NCBI GenBank assembly: GCA_963575745.1
Contig: CAUYUJ010020726.1
Location: 1,450,969 to 1,514,968 of the forward strand
Reading direction: 5' to 3'
Origin: Prorocentrum cordatum
Lineage: Eukaryota; Sar; Dinophyceae; Prorocentrales; Prorocentraceae
Length of the DNA: 64,000 nt
The position numbers and the translations under genes were made by a program. Every line of letters starts with the position of its first letter. The stretch's first letter is position 1. Under the pieces are notes generated by a model that was not told the DNA's origin, searched no databases, and was given only the letters and a program-made list of their open reading frames with translations. Shown here piece after piece: positions 42,661 to 54,400 of the stretch.

Positions 42661-42809
42661 AGCCCCGAAAAGGCTTCCAAGAGGTCTCCTCCTCCTCCTC
42701 CTCCACCTCCTCCTCCTCCGTTCCTTTTCCTTACAATAACTCCTCCCTGTCGCGCCCCGAGGCCAGTCGAAAGGGCGGGCCAGGAGTTTCGCGTGAGTCG
42801 TCCTCACCA

Positions 42810-43365
42810 TTGATAACCCTGAAAGTAAAAAAATGGCAACAGCTTCACAGATGAAGGGCGGATGGTTTTCAAGATATGGCTCTCGCCTGAGCGCCGCGCA
42901 CATTCGTCATTTTTACATGCAAAAACTTTACGGATTGAGGGCGGGTCGTTTTCAACATGTGGTTCTCGCCTTAGCGCCGCGCACATTCGTTTCAAAACGC
43001 TACAAGTGCTTCACGGATGGAGGGCGGATCGTTCTCAAAACGTGGTTCTCGCCTCAGCGCCGCGCACATTCGGTGCAAAAAGTTGCAAGAGTTTCACGGA
43101 TGAAGGGCGGGCCGTTTTCAAAATGTGGTTCTCGCCTGAGCGCCGCGCACATTCGTTCTACAACGTTGCAAGAGCTTCACGGATGGAGGGCGGGTCGTTT
43201 TCAACATGCGCCTCTCGCCCGAACGCCGCCAACATTCGTTTGAAGATGTTGCAAGAGCTTCACGGATGGAGGGCGGGTCGTTTTCAAAGTTGGTTTTCGC
43301 CCCAACGTTGCGCGCACTCGTTTTCAAAAGGTGGTTCCTCGCCTAAGCGCCGCGCACCTTCGTTT
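42810..43365. repeat. 83-bp tandem repeat, about 7 copies
   Basis: The block GCGCCGCGCACATTCG recurs at 42891, 42974, 43057 and 43140, and in altered form at 43223, 43305 and 43347; the spacing is 83 bp until the last, shortened copy. Each unit also has CACGGATGGAGGGCGG. 83 is not a multiple of three, so open frames are phase-cycling artefacts. Confidence 0.95.
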
Positions 43366-43682
43366 TTGTTATTTGCAAGACTGTCACCAGAACTGGCATG
43401 TTGGAGCGATTCAGGACTGTCAGGGCGCAACAGTTTCGTTGATTCGCGACGTTGAAGTCCCAGGAATGGTGTTCTGGCACAACTGAGGAACGCCCAGACG
43501 CAACAGTTATTTTGATTCGTGGCGCTGGAGTCCCCAGAACGCCGTTTAGGCACGCTTCAGGGTCTTCAAACGGTTGTCTCCCAACGGGGCTCTTACCAAA
43601 CCCTTGTAAGGGGCCTATGAAGAGGGAGCTTGGAGGGAGGGTTTATTCCAACATCGTTGATGAGTCTTGGATTTACACTGGT

Positions 43683-43965
43683 TGTCCTCCTTCCTCCTCC
43701 TCCTCCTCCTCCTCCTCCTCCTCCTCCTCCTCATCATCATCATCCTCATCCTCCTCCTCCTGCTCCTCGATCTCTTCCTGTACCTCCTCGTCCTTTTCCT
43801 CCTCCTCCTCGTCCTTCTCCTCCTCCTCCTCCTCTCCTCCACCTCCTCCTCGTTCTCCTCCTCCTCTTCCTCCTCCTCCTCCTCCTCCTCTGTTCCTCCT
43901 ACTCCTCCTTCTCCTTCTCCTCCTCCCCCATCCTCCTCCTGCTCCTCCCACTCCTCTTCCTCTGA
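43683..43965. repeat. CCT-rich polypyrimidine tract
   Basis: Interrupted CTC/CCT triplets over about 280 bp. Confidence 0.9.
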
Positions 43966-43989
43966 TTCGAACGGTATACCTTCCTGCCC

Positions 43990-45050
43990 TTCCTGTCTAA
44001 CACCATCCCTGCTCGCACCCCAGATGCCCCATCCGCAACCGCTCTGGTTCTTAGGTTGCAACCCCCGTGCCCGCCAGTAGTCTCGCTAATAGACGCGCAG
44101 TTCGTTCACCACACCACACTCCGTTCTTCAGAAAGACCCGATATGTCACAATCTTTCCTCATATCAATTTAACTTTTTGGTAGCGGATCACCACGCTCCA
44201 TTGCCACGGCTTCTATCCTTCCGCGCTTCGACAGCAATGGCTCCAACCGTCCACCGTTGTTCACCCCGCTACGCATCCGCTCTCAGTCTCTCCTTCGTGC
44301 ACAGATCCCCTTTCACGACGGCAGGAGACGTTACTCCAGGGCCCGCCGGGGCAGCAGCCTATTCTTCCGCGTGATGGATGGCCAGATCTGCCATGGCCAC
44401 GACACGGTCCAGTTCAGCGAAGAGAAAAAAGAAAAGTAATAAGACAGCCGCCCTGAGCTTCAAGCACAGTTCTCTCACCCAGCAGCGAGCAGGCGAGTCG
44501 CGTGACTGTGTCACAAGGCCGACCACCGTACTTCCGGCGCTTGATCAGCTTAGCGCCGCTCACCTGGACACAGGTCGACCTACCCAGCAGCCACGAGATC
44601 GCCAGCTTCTGCGGACATTCACGGTCAAGAATGACGACGAAGTTGAGCACTCGACTTACTGTTGCTTCAGTTGACTGGGTCAACTGACGGTAGCAAGAAT
44701 TTGCATGCGTTCCACCAGTAGTCTCTTGAGCGCGGTCAGCAGAGCGCTCACTGCAGGCATGTTTCACGAGCGCGGTCAGTATAGCACTCCAAGCAGCACT
44801 TTGCCACCAACGAAGTCATGGCAGATTTGTTCGAGCACCAGTCTCGAGCGGCATGCCTTGGCGCCCTGCCTGTCTCACCCCATGTCCACTTAAACCCCAG
44901 CTGCCCCATCCGCAACCGCTCTGGCTTTTAGGTTGCAACCTCCGCGCCCGCTATTGCACTCGATATTAGACCTGCATTCAGGTATTGCACCATACCACAT
45001 TCCGCTCTTCAGAAAGACCCGAGATTTCAAAATCTCTCTTCACATATATT
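43990..45050. repeat. pair of about 175-bp direct repeats around 700 bp of unique DNA
   Basis: 43990-44165 and 44865-45050 share CCCCATCCGCAACCGCTCTGG, TTAGGTTGCAACC and TTCAGAAAGACCCGA in the same order. The unique middle (44166-44864) has only short frames on either strand and no motif. The layout resembles a small element with terminal direct repeats, but no primer-binding site is seen. Confidence 0.55.
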
Positions 45051-45472
45051 CCCCGAGTCTCTTCATCACCCTCATCCCTCACCTGATTCGCCGTTCTTCT
45101 GCGAAAGCACATTAGCTGATAGCTTGGCCAAGCTATGCTCCTTGTCGTACGCATCTTGGGAACTCCATGGGGCATCAGGGGAACTTTTCTGGGCGTATGG
45201 CCCCAACCTTCCCGAACAATTCCGGCTGTCACCGTCCTCGTGGGGGTATTATACTAGGGTCGGCGGCACCGGCCTTAAGGCCCTCACTACAGGAAGGGGG
45301 CAAATCCCAAGTGAGGTTTGATTGTTGGCTTGCATATCTGGGGATTTGGGGGCCCGTGGTTGTCTGCGGCTTTCGCTGCACCCATCGCTTGGATGCGCCG
45401 TTGCGAAAAAAACAGCTGACGCCACCCGATGGTGCCACCCCCCCTGCGCAGGCCCTGCTGCCGCAATTCGCC

Positions 45473-47834
45473 ATGAAGCAGCTGCGCTTCCAGACCCGGG
45501 ACGGCGCCCAGGCGGCCGTGTTGCTGCAGGCGCCTGGCGCCGCGCCGCGCCGCGTGTACGCCGTGTTCGGCGGGAACGCCATGGTCGCGAGGCGTCCGAG
45601 GGGAGGCGTCCTGCTCCCGCGCCCCCCCGCTCCTGAACCTTGACCCCGGGCAATTGAAAGTCCGAGGCGGCGGCCCGAGAGCTTTGCGCTTCCGAGCGCC
45701 GCCGGGTGATACGCGCAGTGTGGGGGCGGGGGTGGCGATGGATGTCGCGAGGGGGAAAAGGAGGCAGGAGGGAGCCCAATGAGCGGTAGAAGTTCAACTC
45801 CTTGGCAAGGACATCTTCGAAGACGCCTCGCGATCGCCCTCACGCCTCTCGTTTTGCTCACGTGGCGACCTGGGACGAGGGTCCAGAGCAGACGCAAGAC
45901 GGCCAGAATGACTCCCAAACTGCCGAAGACGGCCGTCGCGGTCGAGAGGGCACCAGGAGGGGCCAAGCAGGGCACCAAGCAAACAGCGAGAGGAAGAGAC
46001 CGCAGAAGGGCCCAAGAGATGCCTTAAAAAGGTCCCCCAGTCAAAGATCCAATCATCAACGTTCCAAGGGTCGTCCTTGACTTATTCCCTGACCTGCTTG
46101 TCTGATCCTAGACAATGTTTCCGGGAAGCCGAGTGCGGGGCAACCGTGATCTGGAATCGGTCGGGCGCAGATTGTCTCGTGGTGTCTTCCGTTGTCTCCT
46201 GCTGTCTGCCACTGTCTCTCGTGGTCTCCCGTGGTCTCCCGGCGTACTTCTGGGGGCCTCTGCCTTTGCCCCATGTTTCCGCCACGGTGCACAGCTGTCT
46301 ACCGTCGGGACTTTGTGCTTAGCGTGTCGCTCCGCTGGTTCTGGCCCACCACGCCTTGGCGCGACACACTGACCACGCACCAGCCCTCAGTCGACTACAC
46401 GTAAGAGTGACCCTTCGCCGGAGTGACCTTTGGTGCGGGCCCAGTGGGGTCCCCCGATCGCCGAGCGGGATGCGGTGGTAGCGTTTTGCGCGCCCATGTT
46501 TGGTCCCCCCGCTGCCCCCAGAAAAGCTGCGCACCAAAGCTCACTCTTACCCAGGGTCACTCCCCGCGTGCAGCCGAGTCAGGCATCAACGTCCCGAGCT
46601 GCTCCCAGATTCCCGCCCCGCGCAGCGGAGCGACACGCCGTCCGCGTGTAGGGCAAAGCATGTCGCCAGAGCCGCCGCCGCCGCGGCACGCCAAGCAGAA
46701 GCTCCCGGCCGTAGATTCCAGGCCCTCGCGGCACAGTGGGGGCCCGTGCCAGGAAACACCCTGCTTGCCTCCAGGGTGCCTTGGGTTTCTCGGGTTTCGA
46801 TGGTCTTGCGGTGGAAGGCGCGACGCTCCAGCACCACAGGTCAATGGACGCCCTGGGGTCTCAGGGCTGGGTTTCTTGTGGAAGGTCTCTCGTGGACTGG
46901 CCTCCACTGTATATGTCTGGCCTCCGACGGCCTGGACGGAGGGCGCGTGCGCGCGCCAGCTAGCCCCATCTCGGCCACGGCCTGGGAAAAAACCCGGCGT
47001 GAGCCCTGCTGGCAGGAAGGCGGGCACGGGGAGCGAGGAAGACGAGTGGAGCGACGAGCTGGGCCAGAGGACCTCCTGCCCCGCCCCCGCTTCTGCACCT
47101 GCGAGTTCTCTCCCCCCCCTCGTGGAGGGGAGGGAGCGGGGAGCGAGGAAGAAAAATGCAGCGACGAGCTGGGCCAGAGGACCTCCTGCCCCGCCCCCGC
47201 TTCTGCACCTGCGAGTTCTCCCCCCCCCTCGCGGAGGGAGCGGGGAGCGAGGAAGAAGAATGCAGCGACGAGCTGGGCCGGAGGACCTCCTGCCCCGCCC
47301 CCGCTTCTGCACCTGCGAGTTCTCCCCCCCCCCCTCGCGGAGGGAGCGGGGAGGGAAAGTAGAGGGGAGCGACGAGCGAGGTTGGAAGGCCTGCCCACCG
47401 GCCCCTCCTCTGCACCTGCGAGTTTTCCCCCCCTCCCCCCTCGTCGAGGGAGCGGGGAGAGAAAGAAGAGGGGAGCGACGAGCGAGATTAGAGGGTCTGC
47501 CCACCGCCTCCCTTTCTGGGCCTGCGAGCTCGCCCCCCCCCAACCACCCCCTCGTCTCCACGACTGGGCGCGACTAGGAAAACAGCACGGTCCAGGAACC
47601 GCGTTTGAGAGGAGTCTTGCTTGGAAGCTTGGAAGAGGGGAGACGGGGATCGTGGTGCGGAGGGTGGAGGGCGGGGAGGAGGAAGGGAGTTGGGGGAGGG
47701 AGGAGAGAGGCAGGGATCCCTCCTGCGACGCCGCAGCGCCTCGCACCAGCCCGGCCGGGAGGGACTGGCTGCGCATCTTGACCCGCATGTCTTGGCAGCG
47801 GGACGTGGCCTTCCTGCTCGTCGACTACCCAGGG
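45473..47834 (+). CDS. probable alpha/beta hydrolase, first two exons (partial)
   Basis: Exon 1 (45473-45588) begins at an ATG just after an AG acceptor-like site and encodes MKQLRFQTRDGAQ through VYAVFGGNAMVA. Exon 2 (47762 to about 47834) encodes DWLRILTRMSWQRDVAF and LLVDYPGQG. Joined, they match the N-terminal strand, the FGGNAM turn and the DYPGYG-type loop of eukaryotic alpha/beta hydrolases. The join is phase-consistent if the intron is 45589-47761, with GA at its 5' end and AG|G at its 3' end. The catalytic GxSxG exon is not found downstream, so the gene may be incomplete, decayed, or continue through long introns. The intron holds the second inverted-repeat element and a 105-bp tandem repeat. 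Confidence 0.45.
46391..46577. mobile_element. MITE-like inverted-repeat element, copy 2
   Basis: A 187-bp element homologous to 3628-3812 over its full length, with the same roughly 47-bp terminal inverted repeats (left TCGACTACACGTAAGAGTG). The flanks CTCAG and GTCAG suggest a 5-bp target duplication with one change. It lies inside the inferred hydrolase intron. Confidence 0.65.
47020..47540. repeat. 104-110-bp tandem repeat, about 5 copies
   Basis: GCGACGAGCTGGGCC or GCGACGAGCGAG blocks recur at about 47051, 47161, 47265, 47369 and 47475. Each unit also holds TTCTGCACCTGCGAGTT followed by a C-run. The copies diverge rightwards. Confidence 0.9.
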
Positions 47835-47884
47835 CAGGGAGGGGGGAGGGGGAGGGGGCAGGGAAGTGCAGGGAGGGAGTGCGG

Positions 47885-47962
47885 CAGGGAGGAGGAGGAG
47901 GAGGAGGAGGAGGAGGAGGAGGAGGAGGAGGAGGAGGAGGAGGAGGAGGAGGAGGAGGAGGG
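47885..47962. repeat. (GGA)n microsatellite
   Basis: About 26 GGA triplets directly after the hydrolase exon 2 region. Confidence 0.95.
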
Positions 47963-48139
47963 GGGAAGAGAAGGGGGAGAGCGCGCGACAGCTCGGACGG
48001 CCAGTCGTCCAGGCCTGGCGGGGCGTGGGGGCCCCAGGGGTCGTCTCTGTTCCTTTCTCCAGAGCCCATGGCGGCCGGGTTCCCCCGAGCGCCTGAGCCT
48101 GATCCGGACGCGGGAACGCGGTCGGGCCTCCCCGATCGC

Positions 48140-48337
48140 GGCATGTGCCCCGATGTGCAGCTCCACGTGGCTCCCGCACAGCATGCTGTAGTTGTTCGTC
48201 GGCGTCACAGTCGCTATCGGGTTCCGGTGCAGGTCGGGGCTTGAGAGTCGGATGCCATTCGGGTCCGTGTGGTCCAGGATTGTGGGTGGTGATTGTGGTC
48301 TGCCGCCCGGCTCGAATTTCTCTTTCAATTTTCCCAC
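48140..48337 (-). CDS. weak minus-strand exon candidate, unknown
   Basis: A minus frame starting at an ATG near 48337 (MGKLKEKFEPGGRPQ) continues with natural composition (ILDHTDPNGIRLSSPDLHR, TNNYSMLCGSHVELHIGAHA) before becoming Arg/Pro-rich at about 48130. No family and no partner exon. Confidence 0.2.
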
Positions 48338-49845
48338 GCGGGTGTAAAGTCATTTCTTGCCGGTCTGTCGCGTGCTTGAATTGGGTCCTCTTCGGTTTGG
48401 GTTGAAGTCGTTTCTTGCCCTTCTCCATGAGGATCTATTGCGCCACTTTCTCAGGTACTTTCACGAAAATCACCTTGTGTCCGCCGCCCAGGCCTACCTC
48501 ACAACGGAGGGAGGTGCCGCAAAACGGACAGGGGTGGGGCCCCCTGGCGCGCGGACTAAGAGGTCCCCGACTGAAAATACAAACGGGCCTGTGCTGATCA
48601 GGGCGTGACACGCCCCGTCTGCACACCCGGCGCGCTTCGGCCTGCGCGCATCGGCACCTCAGTGCACCGTGGCGCCACATTGGGGCATCCTCCGCAGCGG
48701 CCCAGTGCAAAGGCCGCAGAGCACTTGCCAGCTGTTCTCGCAGCGCACCCGAGAGAGGGGAGACTAGCACTGGCGTGCTAGCGGTGAGCTTCAAGGTGTG
48801 CCTGGAGGCTTCCCCAGAGAGTGACCCCGAGAGAAACTGTCGGACGGAAGGCCTGTGACAGGTCGCTCCAGGCGGATTGAGTTCTGTCGGAGTCTGTCCA
48901 GCTGAGGGCTAGGCGGTTCCTGGATGGAAAGACGGGCCTGCGCAAGGTTCGTGGCACGCTGTTGCAGCGCCGTGAAGCTACCGATGAGAACCGTTGCGCC
49001 CATGAGATGCTGCGTGAGGGCGCGCCTGCGATCCATTCGCTGCATTGGTGTTCCACTGGTGCCTACTCCCTCTTGGATGGTAGGGCTGTCGGCAGTCCCC
49101 GCACCCTGGTCGAGAGGGAAGCGAGCTGGTGGCTACGCGTGGTGCCCGCGGAGGCGAGGTCCTGGTGGACTTCCTTCCCTTCAGGCACCTTTTCCAGGTG
49201 CCTTTGCTGACTCCGTTCTGTGTATTCGTCGTCGGCGTCGTGACCATCGCTATCGTGACCTCCAGATGGAGTAGCAGTGGTTTCGTCATCGTTGTCCAAG
49301 GTCGCACATAACCCCAGTTAGTCCTAGTCTTACCCTTGGAAGTCGTCGGTTGGGCCTCCCCATGGGTCGTCGAGATCGTCGAAGAAGTCCGGCCCTGGTG
49401 GGCCTCGTGGTTGCGAGGGGTCGCCAGGTGAGTTTGGTGGTTCGTCACTTACTTGCCCTATGGTGAGCGGATTGGACTTTATCTTGCTGAGTTCAGTTGT
49501 AGAGTAACCCGCACGTCTGTCTGGCAAGGGCAACGCGTGGTGGCGACGGTCATAAATTGCGACGCCGGTGTTGTGGAGAACCGCCGCGAATGCGCGGGTC
49601 GCTATGTGGCTCCGTCGGTGCCATATTATTACAGGGTGTGTTGACGTGTTCGGGCAGTGGCGAGTTCATCTGCGTGGCGACTGAAAGTTTTTGCGATCGG
49701 CGCGATTGGACCTTCACGGTTTGGCTCGCACCGCAGGATGGGTCCATTGCCAGAGACTAACGTATCAGCCGTTGTAGCGCACGGCGGGACGCCAAGGTTC
49801 AAAACAGCAAGTTTGAGCCTTGAGACTCAGGCTTCACATTTGCTT
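48338..49845. other. undecided region with weak coding traces on both strands
   Basis: A plus frame at 48881-49210 (RRFLDGKTGLRKVRGTLLQRR) and a minus frame at 49330-49533 (PDFFDDLDDPWGGPTDDFQG) have plausible composition. They overlap nothing recognisable and lack borders I can defend. They may be retroelement debris. Confidence 0.25.
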
Positions 49846-50275
49846 CTCGAGTTTGAGCTTAGGATCCCCCGTGAGAGCCAAGCGTGGTTTGGGGCGGTTC
49901 AGGGAGGGTTGAATCGCACATGTCGGCGACGCCCACACGAAAACAGCTGGTCTTTGCATCGCAGTTTGTCTTTGCATTGCAGTTTGCGGTTGCTTTGCAT
50001 ATGTCCTTTGCGCTGTAGTGGCGCCGCTCGAGCTCGAGCATAGGATGCCGCGTGAGAGCAAAGCTTGGTTTGGGGAGGTTCAGGGGGGGCTGAAGCGCAC
50101 AGATCGGCAAAGGCCACGCGAACACCGTTGGTCGTTGCATTGCAGTTGCAGTTGTGTTTGCTTTGTTTTTTTTACATTGCAGTTTTCTTCCGCCGCAGTT
50201 GCCCTGCTCGAGTTTGAGTTAAGGATTCCGCGTGGGAGCCACGCGTGGTTTGGGGAGGTGCATGGAGTAAGGAGG
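49846..50275. repeat. 181-bp tandem repeat, two full copies plus a partial
   Basis: CTCGAGTTTGAG-type starts at about 49846, 50027 and 50207. Each unit holds CGCGTGAGAGC.AAGC.TGGTTTGGGG near its left end and a T-rich stretch (TTTGCATTGCAGTT) near its right end. Confidence 0.85.
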
Positions 50276-51410
50276 TTCATCGCCGTTGCGTTCTGTCTTA
50301 CTCATTCATGGCCCCTCACGCCCCGTAGGGCCAGACGCGGCCTCCTCTTTTCCGATGGCGATGCATAGATCCGATGCTCTGGTTCCGATATTCCCGTTCT
50401 CGTTTTTTAACATGTACCTCTGGTTCCAGCGTCTCGTTTGCTATGATCAATCATTTTTTCGGAGCTACGCATCGTTTTCCATGCGTGGTTTCATTGATAA
50501 CAACATGTTTTGTGAGCGCCCCATGGCTTCCTCTGCGCGTTTTCTCTTGCCTGACCTTTGTTTTTTTAGAGCGGCGAATTGGTTGCAGCGCTTAGCTCCC
50601 CGCAGGACGAAAAAAAAAAGGGAGGAAGATGATCATAAGCACGTGCCCAGTTGAACACGGATGTGCGCGGCGCCAAGGCGAGAGCCTCATTTTGTGTATC
50701 GTAACCGAACAATGTAGGCCTCTTGCGTTCTGGATTGGTCGGCGCACATCGCTCGGATGGGTTGACTCAGGGCCTTCGGAGCTCGGTCGTGGCTCTCTTT
50801 CTGGGGGATGGGCAGGGACGTCGTCGTCACCGTCTCCCGTCTCCGCCCCGCGGCTGAGCGTGGCCCGAGTTGCCCGCTTCAGGGTTGGCGTCTCGCCGTC
50901 TCGACCATGGGCCGCGGCGATGCTTGGCAGACTTCAGGCCGCTCTGCCATCTCGCTGCACTGCCCCGGGCGATGTTCCATTGATCATGGAGCACGGCTTG
51001 GTCGAGGTGCTGAATTCAGTTGCAAATACAGGACTTGCATACGTTCAAATTTTCTGTTGTGGTTCATCAGGTTTCCTGGGCTATTCGGTTCTTCTGGGAC
51101 TCGGGGCTCCTGGGCTCCTCTTCGGGATCTCCTCGGGATTCGGGACTCCTGGACTCGGAACTTCTAAGCACATCCCCCTAACTTTCCTGCGTCGATCTCG
51201 CGGTTCTCCTGCCGCTGCTGTTGCTTATCCCTTGCATATGTATTTATTGCTCCTGCGTTCTAGTCGCCCTCCCCCTCATCATTCCTCATTTGTTTCGTTT
51301 GGGATCCTTGAGGACTCAGGGGCGTACCTCGAGCATGTGAGAGCTTCAAAGTTTCAGAGACACATTATCGATTGGATGTGGTTCCCTTTATACTATTGAG
51401 ATGCGGCAGG
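50276..51410. other. no supported gene; upstream region of the transposase gene
   Basis: More moderate base composition than the rest of the window. Frames at 50286-50654 and 50629-51399 have no motif. This may hold 5' exons or leader of the transposase gene, but I cannot place them. Confidence 0.3.
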
Positions 51411-54400
51411 ATGGTTGATGTCAGTCAGTGGCGCACTGTTCAATCTAACATACTGAGAATTCTTCGGGAGAACGTTGGCAGTGAGATTCGATGGGGGACC
51501 TCGGCACCACCGGCGGCTACAAGCGCTCCAGACCCAGCCCCAGCCGTCCCCAGAGCCAGAGCCAAAGCAATGCGAAGGCCACCACCATTTCTCAAAAGAC
51601 GACGTTTCAAGGTGCTCAATCGAACTCATCGAACTCCCCAAGATCCTGTGAGCAAGTGGAAATCTAAGGCATCATACTGGAAGCGCAAGTGTATGGAAGC
51701 CAGGGAAGAAAACAAACATGCTCGAGCAAGGCTGGACGAGATGCTAGCAAATGGGAAGCGCGGCAAGAGACAGAGATACTTTTCAGTCAAGGGTGGGCTC
51801 ACCCACGCCCTCCGGAGATGCAACAGCCGCACTGCGGCCATTGCCTATGGCCTCTCAGTCCGCAGCGACATCTCTCATGCCACCTTGGGGCGGTGGGAGC
51901 GCACCGCGCACGCTGCACTTGTATCGGCATTTTCAGCTTCGCAGAAACTTGCACGTTCGCAGATCTACCATGACAATCAAGATTCGTCGTGGTCCCCAGG
52001 TCTTAGGGTTGTCGTCCACCGGCTACGAGCAGACGCAACTAATGCCAGCGTATGGCAGCGTCAAAAATTACACGTCCTGGAGGTCTCGAGCGCCTGGGGT
52101 TTCTCTCCATCATCACCTTTTCCAGACGGATGGGATGGTCATGAAGCGGATGTCGAGGAGAATGCTTTATTCGCTGATATTTTGGCCGTTGAGGGGAGCA
52201 AAGGTTTGGACGCGCTGGCCCTGTGGAAAAAACAGATTGCGGGGCTAGGTGTGGTTGATTGGGAGGCTGCAACTTTGACATCTAGATCTTGCTTAGAGGG
52301 GTGCCTCGAGACAGATCTCCAGGAACCGACTTCTGGCTCAGCTTTGGTCGAATTGTTTCAGGCTCAGCTTGCTAAGCTTAAATCAGATGGGGCGCTCGAT
52401 ATGACAGCTGGGAAGTTGCCTCCAATCGAAGCTTGGGCAGTTTGCACCGATGCTGGTTCCGATCAGGTCTTCGCAGCCAAGTCCGCTGGGGCCCAATGCG
52501 TGGCATCCATTCTGATCTTCTTTGGATGGGTACCATGCCTGATGCACCAGAGCCACTTGTCTGTGAAATACCATCTCAAATTCGGCGATACGTTTATCAA
52601 AGGCGTCACTGATGGGTCTATCAAAACGTACTTCAGTACTTTGGCGGTGATTATGAATTGCTGGCGGAATGCAGGCAAGGATATTTACAGAGAAATGTTT
52701 GATGTTCACCAACCTAGCCAAAAACTTGTCAAGAACGTTCCGCCCAAGTGTATTGGTGGCCGATGGGGGGCCGTGACAGAATGCGAGAAGAGGTTACTAG
52801 CCGTCGACCGCGATGTCTTCAGAGAGGCGTGGAACAGAGTTGCGATGCAGAAAGCAGCGAAGAAAACAAGAAAGAGAGATGATGGCGATGCTGTAGACGA
52901 GTTGGCAGTAGAGGAGGGCATGGCATACCAGTTGAAACTTAACACATGGTGGAAGAGATCTGTATTGGCCATCAACAGCAACGAGTTCTTTAATCTCACC
53001 ATTGCCATGATGAACATGCAAAGGGAACCGATGGGACACTTCCTAAATTGGCCGCAGCAAGAGAGGAGCCTGGGTGCGAGAAAGGCTGGGGAGGCAAGTG
53101 CATTAGCAAAGCTAGTCTGGTATAAAAGCGACATCCTGTCTAAAGAGTTCGCTGCGAATCTTCGGAAGGAGCGCTGGATTGATCTTCTCGATATGGCACC
53201 TTTATCTTTGATGGGCTTGCTGATTGAGGGTATTGTGGCTGGCTCTGCGATGCTCGCTGCTGATTACTTCCACCGCGTGGGGTCTCGGCTTGGCACTTTC
53301 CCGATCAAGCTGCTCTTGCTGGCGAAGAACGCCCCGAATGTGCGATGCGAGGACCTTCCCCCCTCTCCACTCCTCCCTCCCCCCTCCCCCCCCCCCTCCT
53401 CCTCCTCCTCCTCCTGTCCCCCCTCCCCCTTCCACCCTCCACCCTCCGCCCTCCGCCCTCCTTCTCCTCCTCCTCCTCCTCTTCCTCCTCCTCCTTCTCC
53501 CCCGCCCCCTTAAGACGTCGGGGCCGCGACTGCGGCGTCGTCGGCAACGGCGGCGGCGGCAGCGACGATTTGGCGGCGACTGCTAACTGCGAGGGCGGCG
53601 GCGACGACGGCGGCCTCAGGATCGGAAGACGGTTGCCCGGGAGTTGATCTCGACGGATCCCCACTTGCTGGAAATCAATGCCCTGAAGGCGAGCATCCTA
53701 TTTGGCGACGCTTTGGCTTACGCAGCCGCCGACGGTCAGCTACGGGCGCCAGCGCGCCAGTTCTGGAGGACAGCGCGAGGGAGGAAGGAGGAGGAAGAGG
53801 GGAACCTGAGGATGAGGAGGGCTCGGAGGGCAGGATGAGCAGGCGGACGATGAGGAAGAGGATAAGAAGGCGGAGGGCCCCCCCCCGTTCTCCGCCTGCA
53901 GCGCCAGGACCGTCGCTAGCCAGTGGTTCTGCGACACGCAGGACATCGAGTCCACGAACAGAGTGCTCACCTGGGCGGTCGAGAGGGGCCCGAGCATTGC
54001 GCAACATACTTTGAGTGCTCGCGTTTCGTTATCTAAGTATATCAACCACAAGAAACAGCACGACAAGGTTTGGCAGAAAAACAAGCATAGCGTGACAGAG
54101 CCAGCGATCAGAGCAACCTTGATTGAAGCAGAGTCGGGGTGGTCCGGGGCGAAACAGATCTTGAATAATCCTGCCCGGTGGAAATGTCCTCCCCCGCATC
54201 CTGACGTTCCCGAGCCCTGCCGACCCCTCTCGCCAAACCAACTCACGCCAACGGAATGGGCGACAGCATACCAACTCAAATGGTTCAGGCACGCCGTCGA
54301 GAAGGGTGACTACTGGAATCATATATTGGCATTCTCGCCACAAGCTGGACAAGAGTTGAGCAACTCAAGCGCGTGGCACTTCTCCCTCAAATATGCGTTG

